From: Cercozoa sp. M6MM
Lineage: Eukaryota > Endomyxa: Ascetosporea
Direction: 5' to 3' (one strand)
DNA: 64,000 nucleotides
NCBI GenBank assembly: GCA_040357565.1
Contig: JBDODJ010000044.1
The notes below the pieces were generated by a model, which was not told where the DNA came from, ran no database searches, and was given only the letters and a program-made list of their open reading frames with translations. Position numbers and translations under genes: made by a program. Positions 29,429 through 43,499 of the stretch are shown one piece after another (within the stretch, counting starts at the first letter, position 1; each line of letters starts with the position of its first letter).

Positions 29429-29850
29429 GCATGGTATTTCGGCACTTCGTTTGCAGTTGGCACGAGAAATTGCTCAAGAAAATGGCTTCTCGACGTCAGA
29501 CCCTGTCTACACTGTATACCTACGTTTTTCTAACCCTTGTGTTTTGTGCATGCATCACACTCGCATTGGGTGTAGGTTTGGGGCAGAGACCCGCAGAAAA
29601 AGCAAGACAAGCGCAAAGCTATTATTGATGGTATAGTCATTGACTTTTTCACTTATACCGGTACGCTCAGATTTGCGTTTGTCCAGGAATGTTGATTGGA
29701 ACGCTGTGTTTCATCGCCGTGGGCGTTATTGTGCTAAGCTGCTGGACTATCGGCATTTGCAAGTTGGTAGCATCTCTGCATCAGCAGTCTGTTATAGTTA
29801 CGCTGTGCCCTTTATGTCTTTCTAAACAGGAGGACTGGGAGATGTACTAA
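26910..29850 (+). CDS. Multi-pass membrane protein of unknown family
   Basis: A start at 26910 gives MSFAGELVENFADVGGIDEP, followed by joinable exons and a long Ser-rich stretch near 27490-27600. After an N gap come exons with DDYEWDPREAMVLYLRGWF, a helix LQWLVVTAASFAGLLCHVII near 28090, another GFGVAFLGSLIFGGVAAGFM near 28560, then a long presumed luminal part (YVPAGAVSSVTQTLPTEAIE, FVNCKFTWGYGRAF, NCNLTSSTSLEKVF, FMKFVFSTKE) with potential N-glycosylation sites. A final helix LIGTLCFIAVGVIVLSCW near 29695 precedes a short tail DWEMY and stop at 29850. I do not recognise the family. The join across the gap is assumed, so the Ser-rich N-terminal part could be a separate gene. Confidence 0.55.
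27707..27806. other. Assembly gap (100 N)
   Basis: A run of 100 N close to or touching (TG)n tracts on both sides, inside the multi-pass membrane-protein gene. Confidence 0.95.
29372..29423. repeat. (CT)n microsatellite, intronic
   Basis: About 50 bases of CT repeat in a plus-strand intron shortly upstream of the acceptor before LAREIAQENGFS; a pyrimidine tract in the sense direction. Confidence 0.9.
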
Positions 29851-30674
29851 TTAACTGAGGCTGTCCGTTGGACTGGGCTGTTTTCTGGTTTAATAAAAAC
29901 GTTAACCCGCCGCGCCTGCGCTGAGTGAGAATGGGTGCTCATTGTGCACGCCTCTTCCAAAGCGGTCGCGCTCGGCTGTTCAAACTAAGACTAAACAAAC
30001 AGCGATGTATAACACTCCGCTCCATAAGAATCACATCTGTCTGAGTTCTGGTGCTCCGCGTGGAAGAAAGCTATTCATTGAGCACTTTGAGAAGTGTGGT
30101 GTATTGTGTTTGTCTGGTATCCTGACCTCTCCGGGAGTGTTGCTAACCTCCTCACCCTGTGCTTGGTAGACTGACCTCGAAAGAGCAAGACTTTGCTCCT
30201 TTCCTGAAAAGGCTCTCTACTCACCAGGTAAAGCACCTCTCCAGGCTCCAGTCCTTGCACTCTCACGTAATCCCTGTTGCTGTCTTCCTAGCACAGAGAG
30301 CCTTTCTTTTTCTCCTTTACGTCCCTCCTTCTCCTTCCTTCCTTCGTCTGACTACCGGGCCTCTCATCCTTCCCGACCAGTCTACTTCCTGTAGTTTGCC
30401 GACCCTATCTTGGGGTAACTACATCTGAACTGACTACGTCTACTGACTCAATTCTTCTTCACATCGATTCCATTTCGTTTGTTTCTTTAGTCTTTTTCCT
30501 GGCATAGTACTGTTTTGCACTACCAAAGCCTCAATTTCTGAAAGGCTGCGGTAACACAGTAAGTTTTTAGTACTTTACTTAGATTCTACTGTTTTCAATT
30601 AACTAAAACTAGCGTAGTAGTACGATGTGTGACCCGGCAGAGATACCCACCGCACGGATGCATGTGGATGCGAG
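29851..30674. other. Convergent intergenic region, pyrimidine-rich
   Basis: No supported gene between the two stops. A polyadenylation-like AATAAA occurs at about 29892, just downstream of the membrane-protein stop. Bases 30295-30400 are strongly C/T-rich on the plus strand. A minus-strand open frame near 30075-30266 has no recognisable similarity or splice support. Confidence 0.45.
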
Positions 30675-32227
30675 TTAATCGCCGAGCATGGAGTCGCCGA
30701 AATCAATCATGCCGGAGTTGTTGACATCCATCGAGATGTCCTGCACCATCGCCTGAGGCGCGGCAGCAGGTTGCTATTTGAAGCACAGGAGAACATCACA
30801 AAACCCATACACATTCACAGGCGGGCAAACTACCTGTGTGTTGCGAGAGGAGACAGCAGCGGGCGGGTTGAAATGCGCAAAGCCCACGTTGCGTGTGCTT
30901 GCACTTTCACCTGCTATGGGTACAAGGTACAATGATGTAGGTCACATAAAAGTGAGAGGCGTACATCACATCGCATGGTACCAATGTCTTCGAGAGAGTA
31001 CTCGGCGTTGGGATCAAAGTCCTCCTCGTCCTGTATCAGGGATAGGATGAGTGAATTGGGTTTAACTGCAAAAAGAGCAGTATACGTCCTCGGCCATGTC
31101 GCCTTCATCGTAATCATCCGAGTCATCTTGATCGCTCTCTTGCTCGGCTTCCTGTTCCAACACAAGTGATTTAGGAAGGAAATGAATCGGAGGAACGGTA
31201 CATTCTGGGCCAACAGTGCGTCCTCGCGACTCATAGGCGGGTAGTATGCGTCCTGATTCTGCAGAGGGGAATGACAGGGTAGACACAGAGTAGTGCAGTA
31301 AGGCGAACCATCTCCTGCTGCGTCCACGGGATGTCGCGCTGCGTAACCTTGTATTTATCTGCAATCACGCGCTCGGCCAGCGACCTGCACAAAAAAGGTA
31401 GCCGGCCAATAGTAGATCACGTTGAATGGAAGAAGGCGTGATGTAGGTGTACCAGTCAACAGCCTGGGGCAACAAATTCGCCAGCCCGGCCTTGTAGTCG
31501 TGCCTCTTTAAGCAGCAAACAAAGTGTAAAAAGAGAGTACAGGGACAGGGTAGATCTACGAGGCAGCTCACCATGTAGTAGCCAATGCGCATGAACTCAT
31601 GGCCGCAGTAGGTGCCAACCACGGAGAGCACTGACATGTCGAAGATATCAGACTGGGGCACCTGAGGGATGGGAGGAGAGAGGTACACAAGGGGCGCAAG
31701 GCAAAGAGGTTCAAGGAACTACCTTATCGATCGGGAATTTCCCAGAAATAACGAATCGCAGCTTGCCTGCTGCTGGCACACCCACCGACAACTGCATACA
31801 ACATGCACATTGCACAGGTACATCTAGACACAGGGTATACCTCTTCGAGAACGATAGGAACACCGCCGCCACTCCATTCGATACGCTAAAGTACGTTTAC
31901 AAAATCATACACACTAGAAAGGAAGGAAGGGACAAAGTGAAGGTACCCAATCCATATCATTCGGCAGTTTCGTCGCGGCAGTGAACCACACCTGAAGAAA
32001 CGAGGTAGCTGGGCGAAGCAACAAGGGACGGGTAGTAGTACCCTGAACTCAATCGGTTCGTCGATCCGGGAGACGTATGAGTTAAGACGCACCTTGGTCA
32101 CCTGTCAGACAGTGTACACATGGAACGGACACGAAACCAACGAAACCAAACGCTCCAAAGCCATAAATAGCGCCACAACCACAAAACACCAAACGCTCAC
32201 CTGGACCGCCGGCTCTGCTTGAGACAT
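30675..32227 (-). CDS. ASF1: Histone H3-H4 chaperone ASF1
   Basis: The start at 32227 gives MSQAEPAVQ, then VTKVRLNSYVSRIDEPIEF, which corresponds to the first strands of the ASF1 immunoglobulin-like core. The most diagnostic exon is VPQSDIFDMSVLSVVGTYCG with HEFMRIGYYM near 31590-31660, equivalent to the ASF1 strand-turn-strand carrying R-x-G-Y-Y. The core closes with RSLAERVIADKYKVTQRDIP near 31345-31385. ASF1 hands H3-H4 to CAF-1 and HIRA during nucleosome assembly. A long acidic tail follows (EQESDQDDSDDYDEGDMAED near 31110; EEDFDPNAEYSLEDIG near 31000), and the last exon ends NNSGMIDFGDSMLGD with stop at 30675. Fungal and protist ASF1 proteins often have such acidic tails. Short introns often begin GTAC, GTAG or GTGAG. 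Confidence 0.88.
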
Positions 32228-32439
32228 ATTAGCACACGTCCGCACACTCTGGTCGTTTACGAAACCCGAGACGACGTATAAGAGTGGTGCCTTTTTGTTT
32301 GGTCAACAAAACTCAACAGAGCTCTCCTTATCCTGTCCGGTCTCGTTTTTTCTTGAACTTGTTTTTATCGATATTGATACGGTGCTTGTACCCGGGACGA
32401 CATTGTACGTACCAGCACAGGTAGTAATCAGGCTTTACC

Positions 32440-32829
32440 GCACCCCCTCATCTCCAGGGCCTAAGAGTCGAAACGCGGCAAAATCGTACGAAAAAAGGGT
32501 GATGCACAGCCGAAACCTTGTCGTGCAGCGCACACATTTGATTGTGCTGATGCACTTGCTGCACTGATAATATGTTTGAAAGCTGGTGTATCGTATTGTG
32601 TAAGTTGAAGATGTCACTGTATGTATGCTGTAGCTTGCGACAGTACCTCGGATTGGAGGTTTTGTACGCATTGCTGCGTGCTATTCGTGACCAACTGCAA
32701 CTGGTGCGTGGTGTCCTGACTCGCAACCCTCCTATGGTACTTTCCCTAGCCCCCTGTCTCTGTTTTCTTCACCTCGTTTGCCCGATCGAGAAGAATGGTT
32801 TTCTCGGGGTCATTGCATCGGTTCAATGA
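32440..32829 (+). CDS. Possible small gene, unknown
   Basis: Two exon-like segments can be joined: KIVRKKGDAQPKPCRAAH to ALIICLKAGVSYC (about 32480-32600), and after an intron starting GTAAGT, YLGLEVLYALLRAIRDQLQL to RNPPM (about 32640-32735). A further intron starting GTACTT would lead to NGFLGVIASVQ and a stop at 32829. The joined peptide is helical with alternating Leu. No start codon was placed and no family recognised. It could be part of a longer gene reaching about 32993. Confidence 0.25.
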
Positions 32830-33396
32830 GAAACATCGACTCGGGTGATCCCAAAGGCCTACAGTTCAAAAATTCATCTACGGGACCCCCCGCCCCCCTG
32901 CCTGCCCCTTCGTTTTATTTTCTGAAACAGTTGCCTGCTACATTGTCGCTGCTGCTGCTGATGCGGACGCAGCTTGTTCAACGGTCGGAGTGAAGTGTTC
33001 ACGGTCGGAGCGAAAAATTTTTCTACTTGATAATATTCCCTAGCGGCATTTTCGATCAATTTCTTCTCATTCCTATATCATTGCTACTTATGTCAAAACG
33101 GCGTACTACGATGCTACAGGCGATATCAGTTGTTGTAAATTGTTATTTGTTTTTGTTTTACGAACATCTCAGCAGCTACCCCAAAAGGAAAAAGGCTGCC
33201 GGACATTACGAAAATGCTGCCAAAGTCTAGACGTTTTCTTGCTTTTTCGCACGCTGTAGACATTTTTAATGTTATCGGCCGTTTGTACTTTGGACATTTT
33301 TAAGGGGTTCGGTTTTATACATCTCAGGCTTTTTCCTAGTAGCTCAGGATCGTGGTTTGTGTTTCCGCTTGTGTAGGAACAAAGAGAAATCCAAAA
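32830..33396. other. Intergenic stretch
   Basis: No supported exon. The sequence is relatively A/T-rich from 33000 to 33390 and should include the CFIm25 promoter. Confidence 0.4.
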
Positions 33397-33498
33397 ATGC
33401 AATCAGAATCGGATGAGGATCGCCTCATGCACATTGCCAAGATGCGTCGTTTGGTGCATTTGTCTGAGTTGGGTGTCCGGGTGCATGAAAAACAAAAA

Positions 33499-33546
<48 letters not shown>

Positions 33547-33649
33547 NNNNNNNNNNNNNNNNNNNNNNNNNNNNNNNNNNNNNNNNNNNNNNNNNNNNNN
33601 NNNNNNNNNNNNNNNNNNNNNNNNNNNNNNNNNNNNNNNNNNNNNNGTG

Positions 33650-33703
<54 letters not shown>

Positions 33704-34302
33704 CTCGGCAGGAGGCCAGACGTCCCATCTTGGACGTGCCGCATGTCGGGTACAAGGGTCGAATCTCTGTTGTTTGCACCGTGTGGCAGTTAGTTTGACT
33801 GGGTTGCAGTGGCTTGTCACTCGCGCTAAAAGGGCCGCAGCCAGTGCAGGATCGATCGGCGAGGTGCTTTTTTAGTTGCTTCTGTCGAGTGTTCTCGGTG
33901 TCTGTGCAGTTGCAGTGTCACGAGTGGTTGCACAGAGAGATGCACCTGCGACACGAGCGTGAGTACCGTGAGCGAGGCCTTCGGCGTGTCGTTGAGGCCC
34001 TCATCATTGTGCACGATCGTGGTCATCCACACCTGTAGTCTTGTGCTTAGCTGTTGTTTTTGGTTTTTGTATTCGCTATCTTGTGCTTTGTCGCAGTGTC
34101 CTGCAGCGACTTGGCGACGACAGAAAAGCCTTCTTCCGACTGTACCCTTGTGCTGGCGTTCTCTCGCGGGAGGTGTAGAGGGGGTAAAGGGGCTAACTGT
34201 GTCTGCTTAGGCCAGGCGGTGCACTGCGAGCGAATGAGTCCGAACTTTCCGGCATGCAGCGAAAGGTGCAGCCCAGCCTTTGTGGAGGTGAGGCACATTG
34301 TG

Positions 34303-34350
<48 letters not shown>

Positions 34351-35104
34351 CAACAGTTGAGGGCACGCTTGATGCCAGACGACTTGACGGCTCCCTTCAG
34401 ATTCAGTAAGCGTTCAATTTGTGAGTGTTGGACAGCGAGAGGCAGGGGATGCTATCGACACAGACATCCGTGCCTGCGTGTCGACATGGTGGCAGACCGA
34501 GTTTGATGGACCACTGTACCCGTACTTGCCGCCGCACTGCAGTGCCCCTAAAGAGGTTAACGACCCCCCCCCCACCTCCTATCATGTTGATCTCTCACTG
34601 GATGACAGGTGCGCAAACTTTTCCTGGTGGAGGTGCCACCAAAGGAGCTACTCGTGTGTCCCGGCAACTACCGTCTCGTTGCAGTGCCTTTCATGGATCT
34701 CCACGACAGGTGCACTCACTCGACTGCGCTATCGGGGGGGGGGGGGGGGGTATCTTGTGTACTTGTGCGTGTAGTGCCAAACGATTCGGCACAGTGATTG
34801 CTGCCGTGCCCACGCTGCTGTCTAACTATGAGTTGTACCTTCTTGATACCGTCTCTGTATATTATAGATATACTCCGTATCTTTACTTTGTCTCAGCCGA
34901 TTCCTTGAAGCCAAGCCCGAGGAACAGCAGATGGAAGACGACGCTAACGAAGTCGAAGAGGTAAAGCAAAGCCAAGCTTCTGACAAGCCCAAGCTTGAGA
35001 CGACGACGACTACCAGTGAACCAGGTCGTGGCACAGAAGAACACAAGCAAGAGGATACGATGAAGGAGGAACCCGAGGAGGAGGACACTGACCCGTGGGC
35101 CTAG
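33397..35104 (+). CDS. NUDT21: Cleavage factor Im 25 kDa subunit (CPSF5/NUDT21)
   Basis: The Nudix-like fold of CFIm25 is readable exon by exon: HEREYRERGLRRVVEALIIV and HDRGHPHL near 33950-34035, FFRL joined to PGGALRANESELSGMQRKV near 34125-34270, STWWQTEFDGPLYPYLPPHC near 34480-34545, and RKLFLVEVPPKELLVCPGNY then RLVAVPFMDLHD near 34610-34710. These match the core order of NUDT21, which binds UGUA in pre-mRNA and sets the poly(A) site. The protein has an unusual C-terminal extension of about 60 residues (EEQQMEDDANEVEEVKQSQA and KPKLETTTTTSEPGRG) ending EEEDTDPWA and stop at 35104; animal NUDT21 ends shortly after the core. The start at 33397 (MQSESDEDRLMHIAKM) is the first ATG in phase. 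A 100-N gap lies in an early intron. Confidence 0.88.
33547..33646. other. Assembly gap (100 N)
   Basis: A run of 100 N flanked by (TG)n on both sides, in an early intron of the CFIm25 gene. Confidence 0.95.
34304..34350. repeat. (TG)n microsatellite, intronic
   Basis: A TG tract in the sense direction inside a CFIm25 intron. Confidence 0.95.
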
Positions 35105-35394
35105 AGGGTCGAGTGATGTCGTGATTATCCAATTGGCAAGTTGTAGGTTAGGAGGGGATCTCCGCTAGCGTACGTAGCGCTCTCCCTTTCCGAGTAACTG
35201 TTAAAGTTGACTTTCCGCGTCCGGTCGCGTCGCGATCGGGTTAACTGGTACGGTGGTACCGAACGCAATGAACGCACTGGCAACCCAACTATGCCAGCCC
35301 TAGAGCTTAAGCACCGTCGTGTCTTGTCAACTCGACTCAGTCCGTCTTTCGTTTCAGTTTTATTTCGACTGGAGTAACGTCATTTTAGCCAGGA

Positions 35395-37322
35395 TTAATC
35401 ATATGCAAGGAAGTCGGCACGTTGGCAGTAGCTGGTGGCAAACGCGCGACCCATACGCGTCGGCTGCGAGAAAGCGAGTTGCTCCAGCGCAAGTGAGCAC
35501 TACAGGCAGGAACAGAAGTAACAGAGGTCCCGGTACACAGAAAAGCAAGTGCACCTTGCCATCGTCAGAGCGCAGGATTTGACTCTTCTGCAGCGCCTCT
35601 TCGACAAAGCTATCTCCAACCGCGAGGTCAGCGCACTCGTTTCGCAGCGTATCCAGTAGCTTTCGCATCACGCCTGGAACGAAAGAAACCGAAAAACGCT
35701 CAAAGTTGAAAGCCTGATACAACTAACTGCTACGGCAATAAAACCCTTTCGTCGCATCGACTTGTGCGTCCACATCGCCTTCACACCGACACGACAAGTG
35801 TCAACAGGTCCATTCGCGACCTAACAGACTCAAAACAAGCCAAACCTCTACAAAAGCTTACATTGCACAGGCACAGACAAACCAGAGAAACAAACCTCAA
35901 GCAACGTGCGATCGGACTCGTTTGTTTCAGCAGCACGATCCACTCGCACGCGGTAGGCACTGAAATGAGCATAAAAAGAAATCCACAACAGCACAGAACA
36001 ATAGAGGTACCACGGCACTCGTTCGGAGATAACAACGCCCATAACGCGCAATTTGCGCACATAAAGCAATGCCTACGGTCGGTAAGTGTGTGAGACAAAA
36101 ATACGTTGACCCACAAGCATAATTTACGGTACCAAAGATCCACGTTCGAGGTTGCCGGTCGTATCGTCAAACCCAAGCACGGCAAGCGCGTGAGACACTG
36201 CTTCCCGAACTGAGCCTGTGTGTATCGACGAAACTTGTCAAGTCCTTCGGGGCATGCAATTTAACATCAGAGTAAACTACGCCGGGTTTGCGGTTTGGTC
36301 TCGGCGCGTTCGTTGAGCGAAGCGAAGTCAAACACAGCGACGCGCGTTGCTTTGGCTAGTTTTCCACTCTCTGCAAAACACAAGCCAAGTGATACACACA
36401 AAGACAAAAAAGACAATACCATGATAAACACACCTGTTTGTGCCAACTCGAGGGAACGATCAAAGTCGAAGATGTCATCGCTAACGTCGCTGACACCCCT
36501 TTTCGCATTCGCCAGGGCGAAAAACGAACGCAGCGAAGCCTGATTCTTTCTGCAAGATGCCAGATTTTATGAAAAATGTTCAAAAAAAACAAGAAAGGCT
36601 GCACATCAAATTTACTTGCGTTTCGGCGCGCGCGGAGTTATGACACGAACGGCATCGGCGTAACACGCTTCTGCAAACTTGGCACCCTTGATCGCGCGGT
36701 CGTGCGTGCGACGGTGCGCTGGATCATCTTCGGTCATGCCACCGACCAGCTGCATTTAGAGCACAATCTCATCACACAGCGGCAACAGAACTGTGCAACA
36801 AAAAGCCCATACCATCATGCCGCACTCGTCACAGCGCCTCGCGGCAAACTCGCTTCGCGTATTGCGCTGCCCAAGCCGCAGTGTTGTCTGCAAACTCTTG
36901 TCCGTGTCTGACTTTAACGACACTCCGTTTTTCGTGGTTTTTGTTTTCGCTGCTGTGGTTTCTGCGTCGGTGTGCTTCGTGAGACGCCGACGTTTCGGAG
37001 TCGGCTCGTTTGTAACATCCCGAATACTGCCACCACCTGTCCACAGCAATTTTACATACTCAAATCACGAGTAGTAACTAAAAAATCCACCAACAGACGC
37101 GTTTCGCCGCAACAACACGTCGAATGCGTTCTGTGATCCGCTCATGGAACTGCTTTCTGTACGACGCATTCACATGTGCCAGCAAACATGGTGGCAGTGT
37201 TTGATGGGTGAGTTGCCATATCATATCGTGAGCGTACCAGCAGAGTCACGGAAGTCTGCGTCATCATCACTACTGTCGGCGAACAGACGACTGTTAGTCA
37301 TTGGAACAAGCTCCCCCGACAT
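35395..37322 (-). CDS. ECO1: ESCO/Eco1-type cohesin acetyltransferase
   Basis: The N-terminal part has a basic stretch (TPKRRRLTKHTDAETT) and TTLRLGQRN, resembling the PCNA-binding region of Eco1. Then comes the family zinc finger: RRCDECGMM (about 36830-36850) joined to GGMTEDDPAHRRTHDRAIKG (about 36665-36740), a C-x2-C...H-x3-H arrangement. The C-terminus ends LAFSQPTRMGRAFATSYCQ then FLAYD and stop at 35395, which corresponds closely to the end of the Eco1 acetyltransferase domain. GVMRKLLDTLRNE near 35640 fits the acetyl-CoA-binding helix region. Eco1 acetylates Smc3 to establish sister-chromatid cohesion in S phase. The start at 37322 opens an acidic exon (MSGELVPMTNSRLF, SSDDDADFRD). 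Some middle exons (35.8-36.5 kb) are less clearly matched to the family. Confidence 0.72.
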
Positions 37323-37649
37323 GACTGTGTTTTCCTGTGTGCAACAAAAAAGGCATCCCGAATAGAAATATGGTGCCAAAAAGCCGGCACCAAAAGCAGT
37401 TATGGCGCTGCACAGCCAATGTAACACAAAAGCGCTGCCCTCTGCGGCTGTGCTGTCCTGTATCGTCTCTGTCTTTTTTCTGCTGAGTGACCACTTGAAC
37501 ACAGGAAAAACTAAATTGACATTGAGTGCGGTCGTGTTGCGTCGTGGTAGAAATATCGGTAAATTCACAAACTGTCGTGGCCAGGCGCGCTCCCGAAGTA
37601 GATAGGGTACTGGCATGGGACTGTTCCTTCACCCAGGTCCGCAGCCGCG
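37323..37649. other. Stretch between ESCO and Sec14-like genes, minus-strand frame present
   Basis: On the minus strand an ATG overlapping the upstream gene's stop (at 37653) opens a frame MTRLRTWVKEQSHASTL that could be a 5' exon or upstream ORF of the ESCO transcript. A hydrophobic frame (FGAGFLAPYFYSGCLFCC) runs in phase into the proposed ESCO start. I treat this as 5' untranslated or intronic sequence, with low certainty. Confidence 0.3.
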
Positions 37650-40174
<2,525 letters not shown>

Positions 40175-40546
40175 AGCAGATACAAAGTCACTTGTACACG
40201 ACACGTATTTCGTACACCCGGAAACTAGAGAAAAATGATGACGCATGTAAAAACACGTACGCAAGCTCGCGGTCCGAGTTAATTTGCTGAAAAAGAAATG
40301 CCATGCTAGGATTGGCGGCTTGAACAAGCACAGTGCTGCTATGCGTGCGCTTGCAGGTTGCGACGCGCGATCGGCGTGACTATGTGCCGAGCAGCCTGCA
40401 GCCAAGTTGGAATCGCGAATGATTCCCTTGAAAAACGCACCTTTAAAGACGAGACTTGGGATACTGTCTTTGACATCATTCACACATTCAAGCTTAAATA
40501 AGCTAAGGCAGCGCATTTTAAATTGTGCACTGACGTGATCACAACA
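40175..40546. promoter_or_regulatory. Bidirectional promoter region between Sec14-like and AP-4 mu genes
   Basis: 372 bases lie between divergent starts. No recognised element; no splice-supported exon. Confidence 0.35.
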
Positions 40547-41360
40547 ATGGGTGAACTTGAGGTCGTCTCGGCATTCTCACAATTTTTTGTGATTTCTCCT
40601 CGTGGTGACACGCTCGTGAGTCGAGACTGTGAGTTTCTCCTTCGTTGTCAGCCCGGCATATTTTTTGTGTACTGATGTGCACGGTCATTTATGTAGTCCG
40701 TGGTGACCTGCCGCGGTCGACGGCGGCAGCGTTCTACAGACGACTGACCGAGTCCAACGTACCCCCCCCCCCTCCTTTAAATTCTGTGAGTGGGCAGTGT
40801 TGCACGATGTGTCCCCAGTACACACTCGAGCCGGTCAGCAACGCCGATGGCGTATCGTTCTTCCACGTGCGGCGGCAGAAGTTGACGTTCCTGCTGACTG
40901 CGCGTGGCAACACGAGTGCTGTTTTCGCCATGGAGGTGCGTCTGGCTTTTGAACACTTTGACGCAGTGATCCAACATGGGACTGTGTGTAGGTGCTCGCG
41001 CGCCTTGTGGCAGTGTTTAAAGACTACTGCGGCGTCGTGTCCGAGCCGGCCGTGGCCCAGAATTTCCTGCTGCTGTACGAGCTGCTGGACGAGATGCTTG
41101 ATGCTGGCTACGCTCAGGTAGCAACGACGATACACCCGACTGACAGAGCTCGGGCTAAAATATTCTGTGTCTGACTGATACACGCAGGAATTGCGAACGG
41201 CACCGCTGAAGCGCCTGGTGTACAACGAACCTGCGCCGCTGGAAGCTGGTACTTTCTGCTGTCTTGGTGGTGACTGTGTGTGCGCGCGTGTGTGTGTGTG
41301 TGTGCGTGCGTGTGTGTGTGTGTGTGTGTGTGTGNNNNNNNNNNGTGTGTGTGTGTGTGC

Positions 41361-41408
<48 letters not shown>

Positions 41409-43376
41409 CGTTGCATCTGCTTGTGACGTTGTAGCCGGCAAGAGCGGCAAAACCGTTGCGTCGCGTCTGCGTGCCGCTGGCAACAGTGGCAAGACTCTCT
41501 CGGCCTCGGTGCCTCCACTCCCTTTGGCTGCTTCACTCCTTCCCCTCTTTTATTGCCAGCTCACAGGCAGCGAATGCGAGCGTGCTGCGTGCCGGCAAAC
41601 GACAGAACGAAATCATTGTCGACGTGCTGGAGCGATTGACGGTCACCTTTTCTGCCAGCGGCGCCGTGCAGGTACCTCTGTCTTTCTATGCTCGTGAGTG
41701 GCTGCTTACCCCCTCGCCCCCTTGACACAGCGGCGCATGGTGAACGGCGAGGTGCTGATGAAGAGCTTCCTTGTTGGGCAGCCTGACGTGCGTCTGCAGC
41801 TGAGTGTACTCTCCTTCCCCGTATGAGTGCACGTGTGGGAGATTTAAGGGTGTACACAGGAGACTCTGCGAGTGGCCCCGTCAAACGGCCAGGCGCCGAA
41901 CCAATCGCTCGCGTCTGCGCCGCGTGTCGACACGATCAAGTTCCACGAGTGCGTCAATGTACACTTGTCTCAGTGCGCTGACATGGTCGGCAGGCGTGTC
42001 AGTATCCTCGTACTTGTCTGTGCTGTAGGCCTCTGAATTTGAACGCACGCGCGCCGTGGTGCTGCGGCCGCCTGATGGCGAGTTCGCGGCCATTCAGTAC
42101 TCGGTGGTATGTGTTGTCTGTATTTCTATGCCATGTTGATCTACACATTCGAATGACAGGCGGATGCCGACTTCCGTTGTCCGTTCCGCGTGTTTTCGTC
42201 CTTCGAACTAGACTCTGGCAACTCGTACCTTTGCTGTCTCTCCTTGTGTGTGTAACTGTCTGTCTGTGGAAGTGTCTGTGTTTGTAAGGGTCTGTGTGTA
42301 AGTGCCTGTGTGTGTGTGTCGGATAGAATGGCCAGCAAGGCAACGCTTGTGGTGCGTGTGCGGGCCGACATCCCGCGTGGCAACCACGCGACTAACGTGC
42401 AGCTTTTGCTGCCGCTGCCGTCTGCGACTGTGCTTTCTCTCTCCCTCTCTCTCCCTCCTCCACCACCCTCTGATTTCTGCGTTGTCAGGTTTCCGCCGTG
42501 TGCTCGACGGACAGCAGTACTTTTCCTTTACCAGGCATTTTGCTATTGTGGCTGCCCCTCATACCAAACGTGTGTTTACAGTTGTTCGACCTCAGCAGAG
42601 CTGCATCGCAGCCGGAGCTGACCAGGGTGCTCATTCCCTGGCTACTATCTACTTTGTACCTGCACCGTGTATTTTTTTGGATCAGCTGCCTCGTACGACA
42701 GCATTAAGCGACGTGCGGTACCTTTGAACATATCTGACATTCGGTACCAGTCTGTTGTGTGTATGGAATGCACTTGTGCAGGTGTGGCACATTAAAAAGT
42801 TCGGGGGAGGTGAGGAGCACTCGCTGCGCATCTCGCTCACCTTCGCGCAGCCGCAGGTAACGTCGGACCTACTTATGTACACGCGTATGATGACACCAGA
42901 GTGAGTGCCTGTGTGGACGCAGCCGGCAGTCGTGCGAAGACAGTGTGGACCACTCTCGGTGAACTTCGAGATTCCGATGTTCTCCGTCACTGGCGTGCAG
43001 GTAGGCCTGGCCTCTGTGCCCTGTCGTGCCTGTTGTGCTAGTTGTGCTCTGGTCTCTTTATATGGGTGCAACTGTAGGTGCGAGGTCTCAGATTGGCGCA
43101 CACGACGAGCAAGAAAGCGCCCAACCGCTGGGTATTGCACTCTCGTCTGCCTACCACTTTCCCTTGTGCCTTTGGGATGCATGACTTTTCGCGCTTTTTT
43201 AGGTGCGCTACATCACGCGATCCGACTCATACACATGGTACTGCTTTCTCGTTTTTAGCCTCATGTCTGAAACGTTGGGTACGTGCGCAGTCGCCTGTAA
43301 TGGGACCGCGGACGGTATTCGGACAAGTTTACCCGACCCACGAGCTAGCTCCGTCACGATCGTCGTGTCGCGTTAA
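40547..43376 (+). CDS. AP4M1: Adaptor complex medium (mu) subunit, AP-4-like
   Basis: The longin-like N-terminus reads SQFFVISPRGDTLVSRD then VRGDLPRSTAAAFYRRLTE and NADGVSFFHVRRQKLTFLLT, with AVFKDYCGVVSEPAVAQNFL and LLYELLDEMLDAGYAQ near 41000-41115. The mu-homology domain follows: RQNEIIVDVLERLTVTFSAS near 41600, NGEVLMKSFLVGQPDVRLQL near 41740, and near the end VNFEIPMFSVTGVQ, VRGLRLAHTTSKKAPNRW and VRYITRSDSYTW. Mu subunits bind YxxPhi sorting signals in cargo. The wording (EIIVDVLERLTVTFSASG rather than NEVFLDVIE) resembles AP-4 mu, which acts at the trans-Golgi network, more than AP-1/2; this subtype call is from memory of the families. The C-terminus is uncertain: a 21-base stretch at 43238-43258 could be intron or coding, and both routes reach the stop at 43376. 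Confidence 0.8.
41277..41408. repeat. (TG)n microsatellite with 10-N gap
   Basis: A TG tract in the sense direction in an AP-4 mu intron; N at 41335-41344. Confidence 0.95.
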
Positions 43377-43499
43377 CTTTAGTGAAGTGCGTGATTCTGA
43401 ATTTTAGTTTGCGTTATTTTTTCCCATTAGCATTTATCGGTGCGGTAGTTTCCGAATCGGGTCAGTTGAGTCGCGTCTACCACGGTCATGCGCTTGTGA

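Noticed and set aside
30075..30428. Open frames on both strands between the membrane-protein and ASF1 genes
   Set aside because: No splice support, no recognisable motif, and the plus frame is mostly a pyrimidine-rich low-complexity stretch.
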